Of a stretch of DNA of 51,268 nucleotides, positions 32,627-40,951 are shown piece by piece. The translations under genes and the position numbers were made by a program. The number at the start of each line of letters is the position of its first letter. Position 1 is the first letter of the stretch. Source of the stretch: Actinomycetota bacterium (lineage in GTDB: Bacteria; Actinomycetota; CADDZG01; WHSQ01); NCBI GenBank assembly GCA_030446465.1, contig JAUJNI010000001.1:819240-870507 (forward strand), read 5' to 3'. A model generated the notes under the pieces. It was not told the origin of the DNA, searched no databases, and saw only the letters and a program-made list of their open reading frames with translations.

Positions 32627-33382
32627 TTATCTAGTTGCCAAGGCCTCCTCGAGCACCGGGTAGATCGCGTCCGCCCACAGGGCGTAGCCGTCGGCACTCG
32701 GGTGGAAGTCGTCGGTGCTGTGGTAGCGATCCGGGTCCTTCGCGAACAGGGGGCCGGTCACCCGGGCCAGCTCCACCGTCGTGACCCCTCGCTCTTCGGC
32801 AACCCCCTCGATCGCCGCGGCGACGACGCGCCCTCTCCACCCCGCGATGGATCGGAGGGGCTCGAGAAAGGCAGGCGCCCTCATGTCCGGCGGTCCGGCG
32901 ACCACCACGGTGGCGCCGGTGGTCTCGAGCCGGCTCAGGATCGCGTCGGAGTCCTCTCTGATGGCATCGAGGGAAGTCGCGTGCGTGACGTCGTTAGCGC
33001 CCATCCCAACGAAGACGAGGTCGGGCCGAGCCTCAAGCGCCTTTGGCACCTGGTCGCTCAACACGTCGGCCACCCGGGCCCCCGAGACTCCGAGGTCGAT
33101 CAACCGCACCCTGCGCCCATCGGCGGCGAGTCGCCGCGCCAGCAGAGTGGGGTAAGCCTTGGCGGCCGAGCCTGCGCCGACTCCGGCTGCGGTCGAGTCA
33201 CCCAGGACCACGAACCTAAGGGGCCTGGCCCCCGACCCGAAATCGCCACCTACGTCCAGCACTGGGCTGGTCGGTAAGTAGTCGCGCCGAAGGGCCAGGA
33301 AGATCTCGGCTCCGATGACGACGGCGCCAACGATGACCAGGCCCAGCAGGATCAGGGCGATGCGTTTGAGCACCCCCGACAC
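32627..33382 (-). CDS. SGNH/GDSL-type hydrolase, membrane-anchored
   Basis: A protein of 251 residues. One N-terminal hydrophobic helix (LILLGLVIVGAVVIGAEIFL) acts as signal anchor. The SGNH blocks are FVVLGDSTAAGVGAG (Ser nucleophile), LGVSGARVADVL (Gly), VFVGMGANDVTH (Asn) and TDDFHPSADGY (Asp and His). It should hydrolyse esters such as acylated lipids or sugars on the outer face of the membrane; the substrate is unknown. It is divergent from the R2-like gene across a 39-bp gap. Confidence 0.88.
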   Translation of the reverse strand: MSGVLKRIALILLGLVIVGAVVIGAEIFLALRRDYLPTSPVLDVGGDFGSGARPLRFVVLGDSTAAGVGAGSAAKAYPTLLARRLAADGRRVRLIDLGVSGARVADVLSDQVPKALEARPDLVFVGMGANDVTHATSLDAIREDSDAILSRLETTGATVVVAGPPDMRAPAFLEPLRSIAGWRGRVVAAAIEGVAEERGVTTVELARVTGPLFAKDPDRYHSTDDFHPSADGYALWADAIYPVLEEALATR

Positions 33383-33421
33383 GCTACGTTATCTGTCTCG
33401 AGCCGAGAGAAAGGTCGTGCG

Positions 33422-34720
33422 GTGTTGGACGAGGTGGGTGAGCCCAAGGAAGTCATCTCCTACGAGCGCCTCTATCGGTTGTGGGAGACCGGCAACTGGA
33501 GCGCCACGGTCATCGACTTCTCGCAAGACGCAAGAGATTGGTCAGAGGCCTTCGACGAGCGCCAGAGAGAGGCGCTGTTGTGGAACTACGCGTTGTTCCT
33601 CGTCGGCGAAGAAGCGGTAGCGCGAACCCTGACCCCCGTCCTGGATGCGGCCCCAGGACACCCCCAGAGCATCTTTCTCACGACTCAGATCGTGGACGAA
33701 GCTCGTCACCACGTGTTTTTCGACCGTTTCATGCGAGAGGTCGCCGGACTCGGACGAGACACTGCCTCGACGTTGGGCGCGGTCGACGGCTACCTCACGT
33801 GGGGGTTTCGCCAGGTATTCGGCGAGCTGGATCGGCTGAGCGAGGCGCTTCGCAAGAAGCCAAAGGACCGCGCCTTGCTGACGCAGGTGGTTGCCCTGTA
33901 TCACGTAGTCATCGAGGGGATGCTTGCCATCGCGGGCCAGCACTTCATTCAGCGCTACCTAAAGGAGCGCGGCCTCCTCCCGGGCTTTCGCGTCGGAATA
34001 GACAACGTCTCGCGCGACGAATCACGTCACGTGGCCTTCGGAATCAAGTTCCTCGGAGAGCTCGTCCGTTCGTCCGCCGAGTGTCGTTGTGCGGCTATCG
34101 AGTTGTGGGACCGCATCATTCCTTGGTCGACGGGGGTCTTCATCCCTCCCAACATGGATCGCTACTACACCGAGGCGTTTGGCTTCACGCTCGAGGAGAT
34201 CTACGCCTTCGGTCTCCGATCGCTGGAGATGAAGCTCGCCCGGGTCGGCATCGCGCCGGAGGAGGTGTCTCTGTTACGCAAGGAGGACCGCACCCAGTCC
34301 TACGAGGAGCGGGCGCGGCGCATCTGGGTCCTTATCGGCTCTGGCATCCTCGGTGACGACCGGCGCGAGCCCGAGCCCACCGACGAGGCGCTCGAGATCC
34401 TCTTTCAGGGCATGACCTACTCGATGGACCTCGAGGTGGCGCGCTCGCTCGGCGGTCCCATCCAGTGGGACTTCACTGATGCCGAACCGTGGCACATCGT
34501 GGTCGTGGACGGCCACACCCAAGCGAAGCCGGGGCGGGTCGGCGACCCCGCCCTTACCTTTGAGGTCGCTTCGGGAGAGTGGTCCAAGATTGCGGTGAAT
34601 CGAAGTGATCCGCGGGTCGCGTTGCTTACCCGCAAGCTCAAGGTGAGGGGGCCCTGGTCCGCCAAGAGCAAGCTACCCAAGCTGTTCGACCAGAAGAGCC
34701 CGCCTTCGGTCACCGCGTGA
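33422..34720 (+). CDS. diiron R2-like (ferritin superfamily) protein with C-terminal SCP2-like domain
   Basis: A protein of 432 residues. The N-terminal about 310 residues resemble ribonucleotide reductase R2-like or AurF-like diiron proteins: a Glu in [10 protein letters not shown], ExxH in [12 protein letters not shown], then a helix [16 protein letters not shown] and a second ExxH in [15 protein letters not shown]. These four Glu and two His would bind two irons. From about residue 325 the sequence changes to SCP2/sterol-carrier-like text ([40 protein letters not shown] and [13 protein letters not shown]), which may bind a lipid. This fusion suggests an oxygenase or oxidase acting on a lipid. 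GTG start. Confidence 0.8.
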   Translation: MLDEVGEPKEVISYERLYRLWETGNWSATVIDFSQDARDWSEAFDERQREALLWNYALFLVGEEAVARTLTPVLDAAPGHPQSIFLTTQIVDEARHHVFFDRFMREVAGLGRDTASTLGAVDGYLTWGFRQVFGELDRLSEALRKKPKDRALLTQVVALYHVVIEGMLAIAGQHFIQRYLKERGLLPGFRVGIDNVSRDESRHVAFGIKFLGELVRSSAECRCAAIELWDRIIPWSTGVFIPPNMDRYYTEAFGFTLEEIYAFGLRSLEMKLARVGIAPEEVSLLRKEDRTQSYEERARRIWVLIGSGILGDDRREPEPTDEALEILFQGMTYSMDLEVARSLGGPIQWDFTDAEPWHIVVVDGHTQAKPGRVGDPALTFEVASGEWSKIAVNRSDPRVALLTRKLKVRGPWSAKSKLPKLFDQKSPPSVTA

Positions 34721-34785
34721 CGAGGTGCCCGGCGCCGATCTGGAAGACTGATGAGCACGGGCTAACCAGACACCTAGGAGGAGCC

Positions 34786-34998
34786 ATGGATAGAGAGTCC
34801 CAGGACGACCGGGTCGACGACCTGAGCGGTGGCTCCGACCTGCCGCAACCGGGAACCGAAGAGCCGGTCGAGCAAGCGGGCGAGGACCCCGGCTCCACCG
34901 AGGGTCCCGGCAACGTTTCCGTGGACGAACCCACCGCTTCCGCCCTCGACCCGGATCCCGACGCGGAGACCGACTGGGAGAAGAGCGCCGGCGGCTGA
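34786..34998 (+). CDS. small acidic hydrophilic protein
   Basis: A 70-residue protein rich in Asp, Glu, Pro, Gly and Ser, with no hydrophobic core, ending [12 protein letters not shown]. It is predicted to be disordered. The start at ATG 34786 is supported by AGGAGG 4-5 bases upstream, one of the best ribosome sites in the window; longer frames have none. It follows the R2-like gene by 65 bp. I recognise no family, and its acidity could reflect an antistress or binding role. Confidence 0.65.
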   Translation: MDRESQDDRVDDLSGGSDLPQPGTEEPVEQAGEDPGSTEGPGNVSVDEPTASALDPDPDAETDWEKSAGG

Positions 34999-35042
34999 GC
35001 GAAGCGCTTGGCAAAAGTGACGGACGCCAGCACTATGGCCCG

Positions 35043-35522
35043 GTGAAAGACCTCAACTTCTACAAGTTCAGAAGCGTGTGGGACCTCCAAGCCGAGCCGG
35101 ACGAGGTGTATGCCGCCCTGGCGGAGATCGGCGACTACCCGTGGTGGTGGCCCGAGGTCAGGACGGTCACGAAGATCGACGACGTTTCTTGTGAGGTTAG
35201 GTGCCGTTCGCTGCTGCCCTACGACCTCGTGTTCATGAGCCTGCAATCACGCAAGGACCCAGAGGCACGAGTGCTCGAGGCGGTCTTGAGGGGAGACCTC
35301 GACGGCTTCTCTCGCTGGACCATCGACTCGGCCCACTCGGGGAGCCGCCTGATCTTCGATGAAGAGGTGGTCGTCACCAAGCCGCTGCTCAGGCGCCTTG
35401 CGCTCCTGGCGCGGCCTGCGTTCAAGGCCAACCATGCAGTCATGATGAGACACGGACGCAAGGGACTGAGGGCTTACCTGGCCGGATACAAGCTGGGCAG
35501 GACGGGCTCCACCACCGCCTGA
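35043..35522 (+). CDS. SRPBCC (START/polyketide cyclase-like) family protein
   Basis: A protein of 159 residues starting at GTG (VKDLNFYKFRSVWDLQAEPD). The ligand-binding fold is suggested by the N-terminal strand-helix start LQAEPDEVYAALAEIGDYPW followed by WWPEV, then the SRWTIDSAHSGSRLIFDEEV strand pair and a long C-terminal helix (PAFKANHAVMMRHGRKGLRA). Such proteins bind lipids or aromatic ligands in a deep cavity. It might work with the R2/SCP2 protein, but this is inferred only from proximity. Confidence 0.78.
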   Translation: MKDLNFYKFRSVWDLQAEPDEVYAALAEIGDYPWWWPEVRTVTKIDDVSCEVRCRSLLPYDLVFMSLQSRKDPEARVLEAVLRGDLDGFSRWTIDSAHSGSRLIFDEEVVVTKPLLRRLALLARPAFKANHAVMMRHGRKGLRAYLAGYKLGRTGSTTA

Positions 35523-35527
35523 GAGGT

Positions 35528-36043
35528 TCAGCGAGTCTTGACCGCCACCAACCTCAGGTACTCGGAGCTGCCGTCGTTGGCAGCATTGATGGCGAGCTCG
35601 TCGCCGGCTCGCAGCAACAAGAAACGCCCGTCTTCTCCTCGTTGCTCCTTCACCCGTTCCACGAAGCGATGCAGAAAAAGGTCTTTGGTCCTGGCCTCGA
35701 GTCGCTCGAGGTCGATGACGATCCCTACTTTGCGTTCGCTGACGGTGCTTCGCTCGTCCAAGGCGGCCCTCCCACGGGCTCTTGCCGTCCCCACTTGTGA
35801 CGGCCACTCCCAGAATATGTCTTCCCCTGAAGGCGTCGGCTCAACCCTCAGACGAGCAAGCAGAGCGAGATTGGATTGGATGTCTGGGGGAAGGGTGGTG
35901 GCATCGCTCAGGTGAAAGAAGGGCACGGGGCGGAACAGGGTGCGGACCGCGGCGGCAGGGCTTCTTCGGGCGCGGGACTCTTTTTCGGGCTGTGGTACGG
36001 CCTTCCCCTCTACGGCAGAGCCCGCTCCGACTAAGACCTCCAT
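35528..36043 (-). CDS. hypothetical soluble protein
   Basis: A protein of 171 residues, no recognised domain. The first 40 residues are Ala/Arg/Pro-rich and probably disordered. The rest reads as an alpha/beta fold (RKVGIVIDLERLEARTKDLF, LHRFVERVKEQRGEDG and RFLLLRAGDELAINAANDGS). There is no clear ribosome site before the ATG at 36043. It faces the KhtT-like gene across 22 bp and converges with the SRPBCC gene. Antisense shadow frames are less convincing. Confidence 0.55.
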   Translation of the reverse strand: MEVLVGAGSAVEGKAVPQPEKESRARRSPAAAVRTLFRPVPFFHLSDATTLPPDIQSNLALLARLRVEPTPSGEDIFWEWPSQVGTARARGRAALDERSTVSERKVGIVIDLERLEARTKDLFLHRFVERVKEQRGEDGRFLLLRAGDELAINAANDGSSEYLRLVAVKTR

Positions 36044-36065
36044 GACGCGGCAAAAAGGAGGGTGA

Positions 36066-36551
36066 GTGAGCGAGATTCAGGAAGTCAAACTCCCCGGGGT
36101 CGGGGTGCGTTACGAGTTCGAGACGACCGAAGGCAGGCGCATCGGGGTCATCTCACACAGGACCGGCTTACGAGAGATATACGTCTCGAGGCTCGACGAC
36201 CCCGACGAGTTCAAGCGGGTCTTGGGTCTGTCTCCTGACGACGCCCGCACCCTTTCCGAGCTCCTGGGCGCGACCCGCGTCGCCCAACAACTCGCCGCCC
36301 TTCAACAGCGAATAGAGGGCCTGGTGATTGATTGGCTCCACGTGCGTGCAGACTCCGTCTATGCGGGCCAGACGATCGGTGACGCGCGGATACGAACGCG
36401 CACCGGCGTCTCCGTCGTCGCCATAGTTCGGGGTGAGGACGCCGTTCCTGCTCCGGGCCCAGAAGAGACGCTTCACCCTGGCGACTATCTGGTGGTCGTG
36501 GGTACCGCGCGCGGCGTCGAGCAAGCAGTCGAACTGATGCGCGCCGGGTAG
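36066..36551 (+). CDS. RCK C-terminal (TrkA-C) regulatory subunit of a cation/proton antiporter, KhtT-like
   Basis: A protein of 161 residues starting at GTG (VSEIQEVKLPGVGVRYEFET). The N-terminal part matches KhtT-like subunits (TTEGRRIGVISHRTGLREIY). A TrkA-C domain follows from about residue 85: GLVIDWLHVRADSVYAGQTI followed by VSVVAIVRGED and LHPGDYLVVVGTARGVEQAV. Such subunits gate the antiporter in response to a nucleotide such as c-di-AMP or to pH. It stops immediately before the antiporter GTG, so the two form a coupled operon. Confidence 0.87.
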   Translation: MSEIQEVKLPGVGVRYEFETTEGRRIGVISHRTGLREIYVSRLDDPDEFKRVLGLSPDDARTLSELLGATRVAQQLAALQQRIEGLVIDWLHVRADSVYAGQTIGDARIRTRTGVSVVAIVRGEDAVPAPGPEETLHPGDYLVVVGTARGVEQAVELMRAG

Positions 36552-37733
36552 GTGGAACACCCTGAACTCCTAGTTGAGCTGGGCGTCGTCCTGGTCGGAT
36601 TGGCGGTGTTGTCGCGCCTCGCCACGCGCATCGGGATGCCCACGATCCCGCTGTATCTGACCGCCGGGTTGGCCTTTGGCAAGGGCGGGATAGTTCCGCT
36701 GGTTACCGCGGAGGAGTTCGTTCAAGTCGGAGCCGAAATCGGTCTGATTCTGCTCCTTTTCATGCTGGGGCTCGAGTACACCGCCGCTGAACTAACGACG
36801 ACTCTGCGGGCGCAGGCGCCCGTCGGTCTGCTCGATCTGTTGCTGAACTTCACGCCCGGTTTCCTCGCAGGGCTTGTGCTTGGGTGGGGCTTCGTGCTGG
36901 CGATCGTCCTGGGGGGCGTCACTTTCGTCTCCTCCTCCGGAATCATCGCCAAGGTCCTATCGGACCAGGGCTGGACCGGTAACCGCGAGACCCCCATCGT
37001 GCTGTCGACCCTTGTGATCGAGGACTTGGTGATGGCGGTCTACCTGCCGGTCGTCGGGGCGCTCCTCGCAGGCGAGGGTGATGTTGCGAGCCTTGCCCCC
37101 GCCGCCATTGGTGTCGCCGTCGTCGTCGGCGTTCTGGCCGCCGCCACGCGGCTCGAGGTAGGGATCAGCCGACTGGTCTTCAGCCGGTCTGACGAATCGT
37201 TGCTGCTTACGATCCTTGGGATGACCATCCTTGTCGCTGGCGCCGCCGAGGTCTTCGGGATATCTGCGGCGGTCGCTGCTCTGCTCGTGGGGATCGTGCT
37301 GTCGGGACCCGCCGCCGAGGCCGCGCACGGTCTATTGAGCCCAATGCGGGATCTGTTCGCTGCGATGTTCTTCGCCTTCGTCGGCTTGTCTGTCGACCCG
37401 GCCTCGATCCCTCCGGTTCTCGCCCCGGCGAGTTTCCTCGCGGTCATCACCCTGCTGACGAAGGTAGCGACGGGTTGGATTGGTGCTCAGCGCGCAGGCG
37501 TCGGAGTTCGCGGCCGGGCTCGTGCGGCGGCGCTGTTGACCGCACGCGGCGAATTCTCGATCGCGATCGCCGGGTTGGCCGCTGCAGCAGGCGTCGCGGC
37601 CAACTTCGAAGCACTCGCGGTTAGCTACGTCTTCGTCCTCGCCATCGTGGGTCCCATTCTGGCCCGTCTCGCAGATCCGATTGGTGAAGCGCTGGTTCAC
37701 CGACTGCAAGCGCGCGAGGCGAGTGTGCGTTGA
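36552..37733 (+). CDS. CPA2-family cation/proton antiporter, KhtU/KefB-like
   Basis: A protein of 393 residues with about 12 membrane helices. It opens VEHPELLVELGVVLVGLAVL, then LYLTAGLAFGKGG, QVGAEIGLILLLFMLGLEYT, VTFVSSSGIIAKVLSDQG, VLSTLVIEDLVMAVYLPVVG and AAMFFAFVGLSVDPASIPPV. The Asp in VIEDLVMA is in the position used for ion exchange in CPA2 antiporters. It should export K+ or Na+ in exchange for protons, regulated by the preceding TrkA-C subunit. GTG start directly at the upstream stop codon. Confidence 0.9.
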   Translation: MEHPELLVELGVVLVGLAVLSRLATRIGMPTIPLYLTAGLAFGKGGIVPLVTAEEFVQVGAEIGLILLLFMLGLEYTAAELTTTLRAQAPVGLLDLLLNFTPGFLAGLVLGWGFVLAIVLGGVTFVSSSGIIAKVLSDQGWTGNRETPIVLSTLVIEDLVMAVYLPVVGALLAGEGDVASLAPAAIGVAVVVGVLAAATRLEVGISRLVFSRSDESLLLTILGMTILVAGAAEVFGISAAVAALLVGIVLSGPAAEAAHGLLSPMRDLFAAMFFAFVGLSVDPASIPPVLAPASFLAVITLLTKVATGWIGAQRAGVGVRGRARAAALLTARGEFSIAIAGLAAAAGVAANFEALAVSYVFVLAIVGPILARLADPIGEALVHRLQAREASVR

Positions 37734-37775
37734 ATCGAGTGGGGTAAGGCCCCCACAGGAAGAGAGGTGAGGAGC

Positions 37776-37952
37776 GTGCTCATTTACGTTCCCGCGCTAG
37801 CACGGGTACTGCAAGAGGCAAGGAAGCGTCGCGAGCAGCGTCCTCGTTCACGTGGATCCGCCCCCGAAAGCACGTCTGAGTCGTCGGACTACCCGGGAGC
37901 CAGGGCGAGAAGGAATCGCAGCAGGGTGATCGTCCGCCGCAGGCGAGTGTGA
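37776..37952 (+). CDS. possible small basic protein
   Basis: A 58-codon frame from GTG 37776 with GAGG about 6 bases upstream. It begins MLIYVPALARVLQEARKRRE (initiator shown as Met) and ends in an Arg-rich tail (RVIVRRRRV). The Arg-rich composition is common in GC-rich shadow frames, so it may be spurious. It would follow the antiporter operon in the same direction. I recognise no family. Confidence 0.3.
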   Translation: MLIYVPALARVLQEARKRREQRPRSRGSAPESTSESSDYPGARARRNRSRVIVRRRRV

Positions 37953-37965
37953 GACCCGGAGAGCA

Positions 37966-37988
37966 GAGAGACCCCTTGTGGGTCGCTC
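37966..37988. terminator. possible terminator hairpin after the antiporter operon
   Basis: GACCC (37970-37974) and GGGTC (37980-37984) form a stem with loop CTTGT, and outer GAG/CTC extends it across one mismatch. There is no T run. A GTCGGGGCCGAC near-palindrome follows at about 37991. It lies between the convergent antiporter operon and anti-sigma gene, a logical place for a terminator, but the support is modest. Confidence 0.35.
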
Positions 37989-38011
37989 GGTCGGGGCCGA
38001 CGCGGCTTCCC

Positions 38012-38848
38012 CTAGAAGTCGAGCGTCGCTTCCATGATCATCGGCCCGCGCATCGCTTCGTCGTCGTGCACGGGTTCTAGCGTCACTTCGATCCGTGGGA
38101 AGTCGCGGGGATCGACGGGAACCTCGAGGGGCAAAGTGCGGGTCTCGCGGCCGCCGTTCACGGCGAAAGCCCCGAGGGGTGTTCGCGCTCCGTCCTCTCC
38201 GACCAGCCACAGCTGGCACACGTAGCCATGCGGCGTCGGGGGATAGTCCTCGAGATGCAAGACGAGCCCGAAGTGATCCCGGGGAAGGCGCATTAGCTGT
38301 CCCTGAACCGGGGGCCAGGACGCTGTCGATTGGGTGAGCGGCGCGAGCTCGAAGCGGCCGACCATGTCGCCCCACGGTCCGAATCGATCGTTCACCCGGT
38401 TCAGGCGCTCCCGAGCGTCGCTCGCGTCCGAGTACCAGTTGACTCCCAGAAAACCCAGGATCAGCAAGGAAGCGGCAAGGCCGGGCGCCAGCACCGGAGC
38501 GACTCTGTGCCAGCCGCGCAGCTTGCGGGGGGCCGTAAGCGCGCCGGATCGCTCCATGGCGTCGCGCTCGAGGAGCAGCGGTGGGTCATGCTCGAGAGGC
38601 GCCGCCTCGACGAGCGCGGCTACCGGTTGTAGCTCGACGAAACGGAACACATCTCGCTCGAGGTGCTCGGGGACGTCCTCTTCGAGTGGCGCTAGGCGCG
38701 TGAGGTCGATGGTGTGCCGCACCTCTTGAAGCGTCCTCCGGCAGCCGGAGCAGGTCCTGAGGTGTCCTTCTGCCGCCTCTTGCTCCTCGTGCGTCGCGTC
38801 CCCGGTTGCTATACCTGCTAGCTCGAGTGTGAGGTCGTCACAGTTCAC
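38012..38848 (-). CDS. RskA-type zinc-binding anti-sigma factor
   Basis: A protein of 278 residues. The N-terminal zinc domain has His and Cys in EGHLRTCSGCRRTLQE (HxxxCxxC). One membrane helix near residues 110-130 (VAPVLAPGLAASLLILGFLG) separates it from an extracytoplasmic domain of the RskA/anti-sigma-K type (FGLVLHLEDYPPTPHGYVCQ, LWLVGEDGARTPLGAFAVNG and IEVTLEPVHDDEAMRGPMIM). It should hold the ECF sigma factor inactive at the membrane until a signal triggers its proteolysis. The ATG overlaps the sigma-factor stop (ATGA). Confidence 0.87.
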   Translation of the reverse strand: MNCDDLTLELAGIATGDATHEEQEAAEGHLRTCSGCRRTLQEVRHTIDLTRLAPLEEDVPEHLERDVFRFVELQPVAALVEAAPLEHDPPLLLERDAMERSGALTAPRKLRGWHRVAPVLAPGLAASLLILGFLGVNWYSDASDARERLNRVNDRFGPWGDMVGRFELAPLTQSTASWPPVQGQLMRLPRDHFGLVLHLEDYPPTPHGYVCQLWLVGEDGARTPLGAFAVNGGRETRTLPLEVPVDPRDFPRIEVTLEPVHDDEAMRGPMIMEATLDF

Positions 38849-39432
38849 CGACGGCCCTCCTCAACGATCTCCATCTCTATCAAGATGTCTCGAAGTTGCC
38901 GCAGCCCCTGGTAGATGCGCGTCTTGACGGTACCGAGCGGTATTCCTAGAGCGCGGGCAATCTCGACCTGGGTAAACCGATGGACGTAGGCAAGCCGAAG
39001 CACCTGCTGTCGCTCGGGCGGAAGCGACTGCACCGCCTTGGCAATCTCCCATTGGCGCCAGGCCGCTTCCTCGTTCCATGGCTCCGAGCCCTGTTGGGCA
39101 AGGTCTGCGCTGGGCACGGGGGCCCGGCCCCTGGCGCGCGCGAGGTCTGATGCCACGTTCCGCGCGATCCCGAAGATCCATGAGCTGGCAGCTCCGCGGG
39201 CAGGGTCGTAGACGCTGGCTCGACGCCACACGCGCAAGGTGACCTCTTGAACCAGTTCTTCCGCCAGTGCTGCGTCGCTCAGCCATCTCACTCCGAGGTT
39301 GTAGAGGGGCTTCTCAAATGCCCTGTAGAGCTTCCTCAATGCATCCACGTCGCCGCGCCCAACCTCGAGGAGGAGTCTCGCCTCGTCCTCTTGTTGTCCC
39401 GAGCCCGCTTTTGCTCTCGTTCCCAATACCAC
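38845..39432 (-). CDS. ECF RNA polymerase sigma factor
   Basis: A protein of 195 residues. Region 2 has LYRAFEKPLYNLGVRWLSD, ELVQEVTLRVWRRASVYDP and SSWIFGIARNVASDLARARG. Region 4 has LPPERQQVLRLAYVHRFTQV and the helix-turn-helix EIARALGIPLGTVKTRIYQG. It belongs to the SigK-like ECF type, which fits the adjacent RskA-type anti-sigma factor. It starts at GTG (VVLGTRAKAG); a downstream start is possible because residues 1-15 are poorly conserved. Targets are unknown, and no promoter matching its own consensus could be seen with confidence. Confidence 0.88.
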   Translation of the reverse strand: MVLGTRAKAGSGQQEDEARLLLEVGRGDVDALRKLYRAFEKPLYNLGVRWLSDAALAEELVQEVTLRVWRRASVYDPARGAASSWIFGIARNVASDLARARGRAPVPSADLAQQGSEPWNEEAAWRQWEIAKAVQSLPPERQQVLRLAYVHRFTQVEIARALGIPLGTVKTRIYQGLRQLRDILIEMEIVEEGRR

Positions 39433-39534
39433 CCCGCCCCTAGGAACGGTTTCTTCTGTCGGGGCTAGTGTCCCAGATGCTTAGGGTTATGCCTCTGGGT
39501 TGTGAGTGGCGGACACCAATCCGCTTGCGATGCC

Positions 39535-40743
39535 CTAGGTCGAAGGCTGTGGTGCGAGCGGCACGGTGTAAGTGAACCTCGCCCCCCTACCCGGCGAGCT
39601 GTCGACCTCGATCTGTCCTCCCTGAGCCTCGATCATCTGCTTGCAGATGAAGAGGCCGAGGCCGGTGCCGTGCACCTGTTTCCCGGGAGGTTGCTCGAGC
39701 CTCGAGAACTTCTTGAACAGCTTGTCGTGGGCCTCCGGGGGGATGCCCGGGCCGTGGTCCGCAACGGAAAGACGCAGTTCCCCCTCGCCTATCTCGATCG
39801 TCACCTCGACCGGCGACCCCGGTGAAGAGAACTTGACTGCGTTCGACAGCAGGTTGTGGAGGATCTGCCTCTGGCGTTTCTCGTCCCCGAGTGCCGTAGG
39901 CAATGGTGCCGGCACGTCCGTGACAAAGGGGACGGCTTCGTGAGCACCCTTCTGCTCCTCGACGGCCTGTTTCACGAGCTCAGCAAGGTCAAACGGTCGA
40001 ATGTCGTAGCTGAACTCGCCCGACTCGATTCGAGCGACGAGAAAGACCTCGTCCATCAGCTCTGTGAGATTGCTCGCGCTCGAGGACATGCTCTCGAGGA
40101 GCGACGTCCTGTCCTCTTCGCTGAGTTGTTCCCAACGCCTCTGCAGGGTCTTGGTCAGGCCGCGTATCGCAGCGAGCGGATTGCGCAGGTCGTGGACCAC
40201 CATGGCCACGAAGTCGTTGCGGAGCCGATCGAGCTCTGTGAGGCGTTGAGAGACCGCACGTTCCTTCTTGAGGCCCTCTTCGAGGTGCTCCCGGTGGCGA
40301 CTGAGCTCTTCTTCCATCTCTTTGCGGACGGTTACGTCGCGCAGGATGGCTACCACGTAGCGGGACGGCTCCGGGGCCTGGGTCACAGGGGTCAGAGTGA
40401 ACTCGAGGTGGATGTGCTTGCCGTCCTTTCGAACACCGGGCAGGTTCAATACCGCATGCGAGTCGATCAGCAGCCCTTTTCCGGTCTCGTAGTAGTGAAC
40501 CAGGCCCCTTCTGTGCTGAGCTTGGAACTCGTCGGGCACCAGAGCATGCAGCGGCATGCTCAGGGCTTCATCGGCGGAGTAACCAAAGATGGCTTCCGCC
40601 GCGGAGTTCCACAACACGATGCGTTCGGTGGCGGCGTCACCGATGACGACGCCGTCTCGGACACTGTCGAAGAGGGCGCCGATGCCGAAGTCGCTCGGAC
40701 GGAAGTCGGGATGATGGGGGAGCCTTTGATAGGGCTCGTTCAC
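39535..40743 (-). CDS. PAS-domain sensor histidine kinase
   Basis: About 402 residues from GTG 40743 (VNEPYQRLPHHPDF), chosen because AGGAGG lies 9 bases upstream; ATG 40752 is next to the ribosome site and less likely. A PAS domain covers about 20-145 (RIVLWNSAAEAIFGYSADEA, then RKDGKHIHLEFTLTPV). A coiled helix follows (KEMEEELSRHREHLEE). The phosphoacceptor His is residue 184 (MVVHDLRNPLAAI). ATP boxes are NLLSNAVKFS, VADHGPGIPP and GTGLGLFICKQM. No membrane helix is visible. No response regulator gene is adjacent. Confidence 0.9.
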   Translation of the reverse strand: MNEPYQRLPHHPDFRPSDFGIGALFDSVRDGVVIGDAATERIVLWNSAAEAIFGYSADEALSMPLHALVPDEFQAQHRRGLVHYYETGKGLLIDSHAVLNLPGVRKDGKHIHLEFTLTPVTQAPEPSRYVVAILRDVTVRKEMEEELSRHREHLEEGLKKERAVSQRLTELDRLRNDFVAMVVHDLRNPLAAIRGLTKTLQRRWEQLSEEDRTSLLESMSSSASNLTELMDEVFLVARIESGEFSYDIRPFDLAELVKQAVEEQKGAHEAVPFVTDVPAPLPTALGDEKRQRQILHNLLSNAVKFSSPGSPVEVTIEIGEGELRLSVADHGPGIPPEAHDKLFKKFSRLEQPPGKQVHGTGLGLFICKQMIEAQGGQIEVDSSPGRGARFTYTVPLAPQPST

Positions 40744-40790
40744 TTCCTTCATCCTCCTAGTTGACACCTTCCGCCCCAAGAGCTTAGTGA

Positions 40791-40916
40791 TCAATCGATC
40801 GCCTCACCTGTATCCCTCGGTCGTCGCCCTCGCTTGGTTGAGCCCGGCAGCGGCATTTGGTTGAGGAGCTCATCGAGCAGTTTGCGATCGGCATGGTTGG
40901 TATGGTTAATGCTCAT
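40791..40916 (-). CDS. possible 41-residue protein upstream of the PAS kinase
   Basis: An ATG at 40916 starts MSINHTNHADRKLLDELLNQ and continues to a TGA at 40791. GGGAG lies about 11 bases upstream. The peptide has a natural amphipathic composition, unlike the Arg-rich shadow frames. It would lie 47 bp before the kinase gene, on the same strand. It could equally be noncoding leader sequence, and I know no relative. Confidence 0.35.
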   Translation of the reverse strand: MSINHTNHADRKLLDELLNQMPLPGSTKRGRRPRDTGEAID

Positions 40917-40951
40917 GCGGCTCGCGCTCCCCTTAGTAGCCTGTTGAACGG

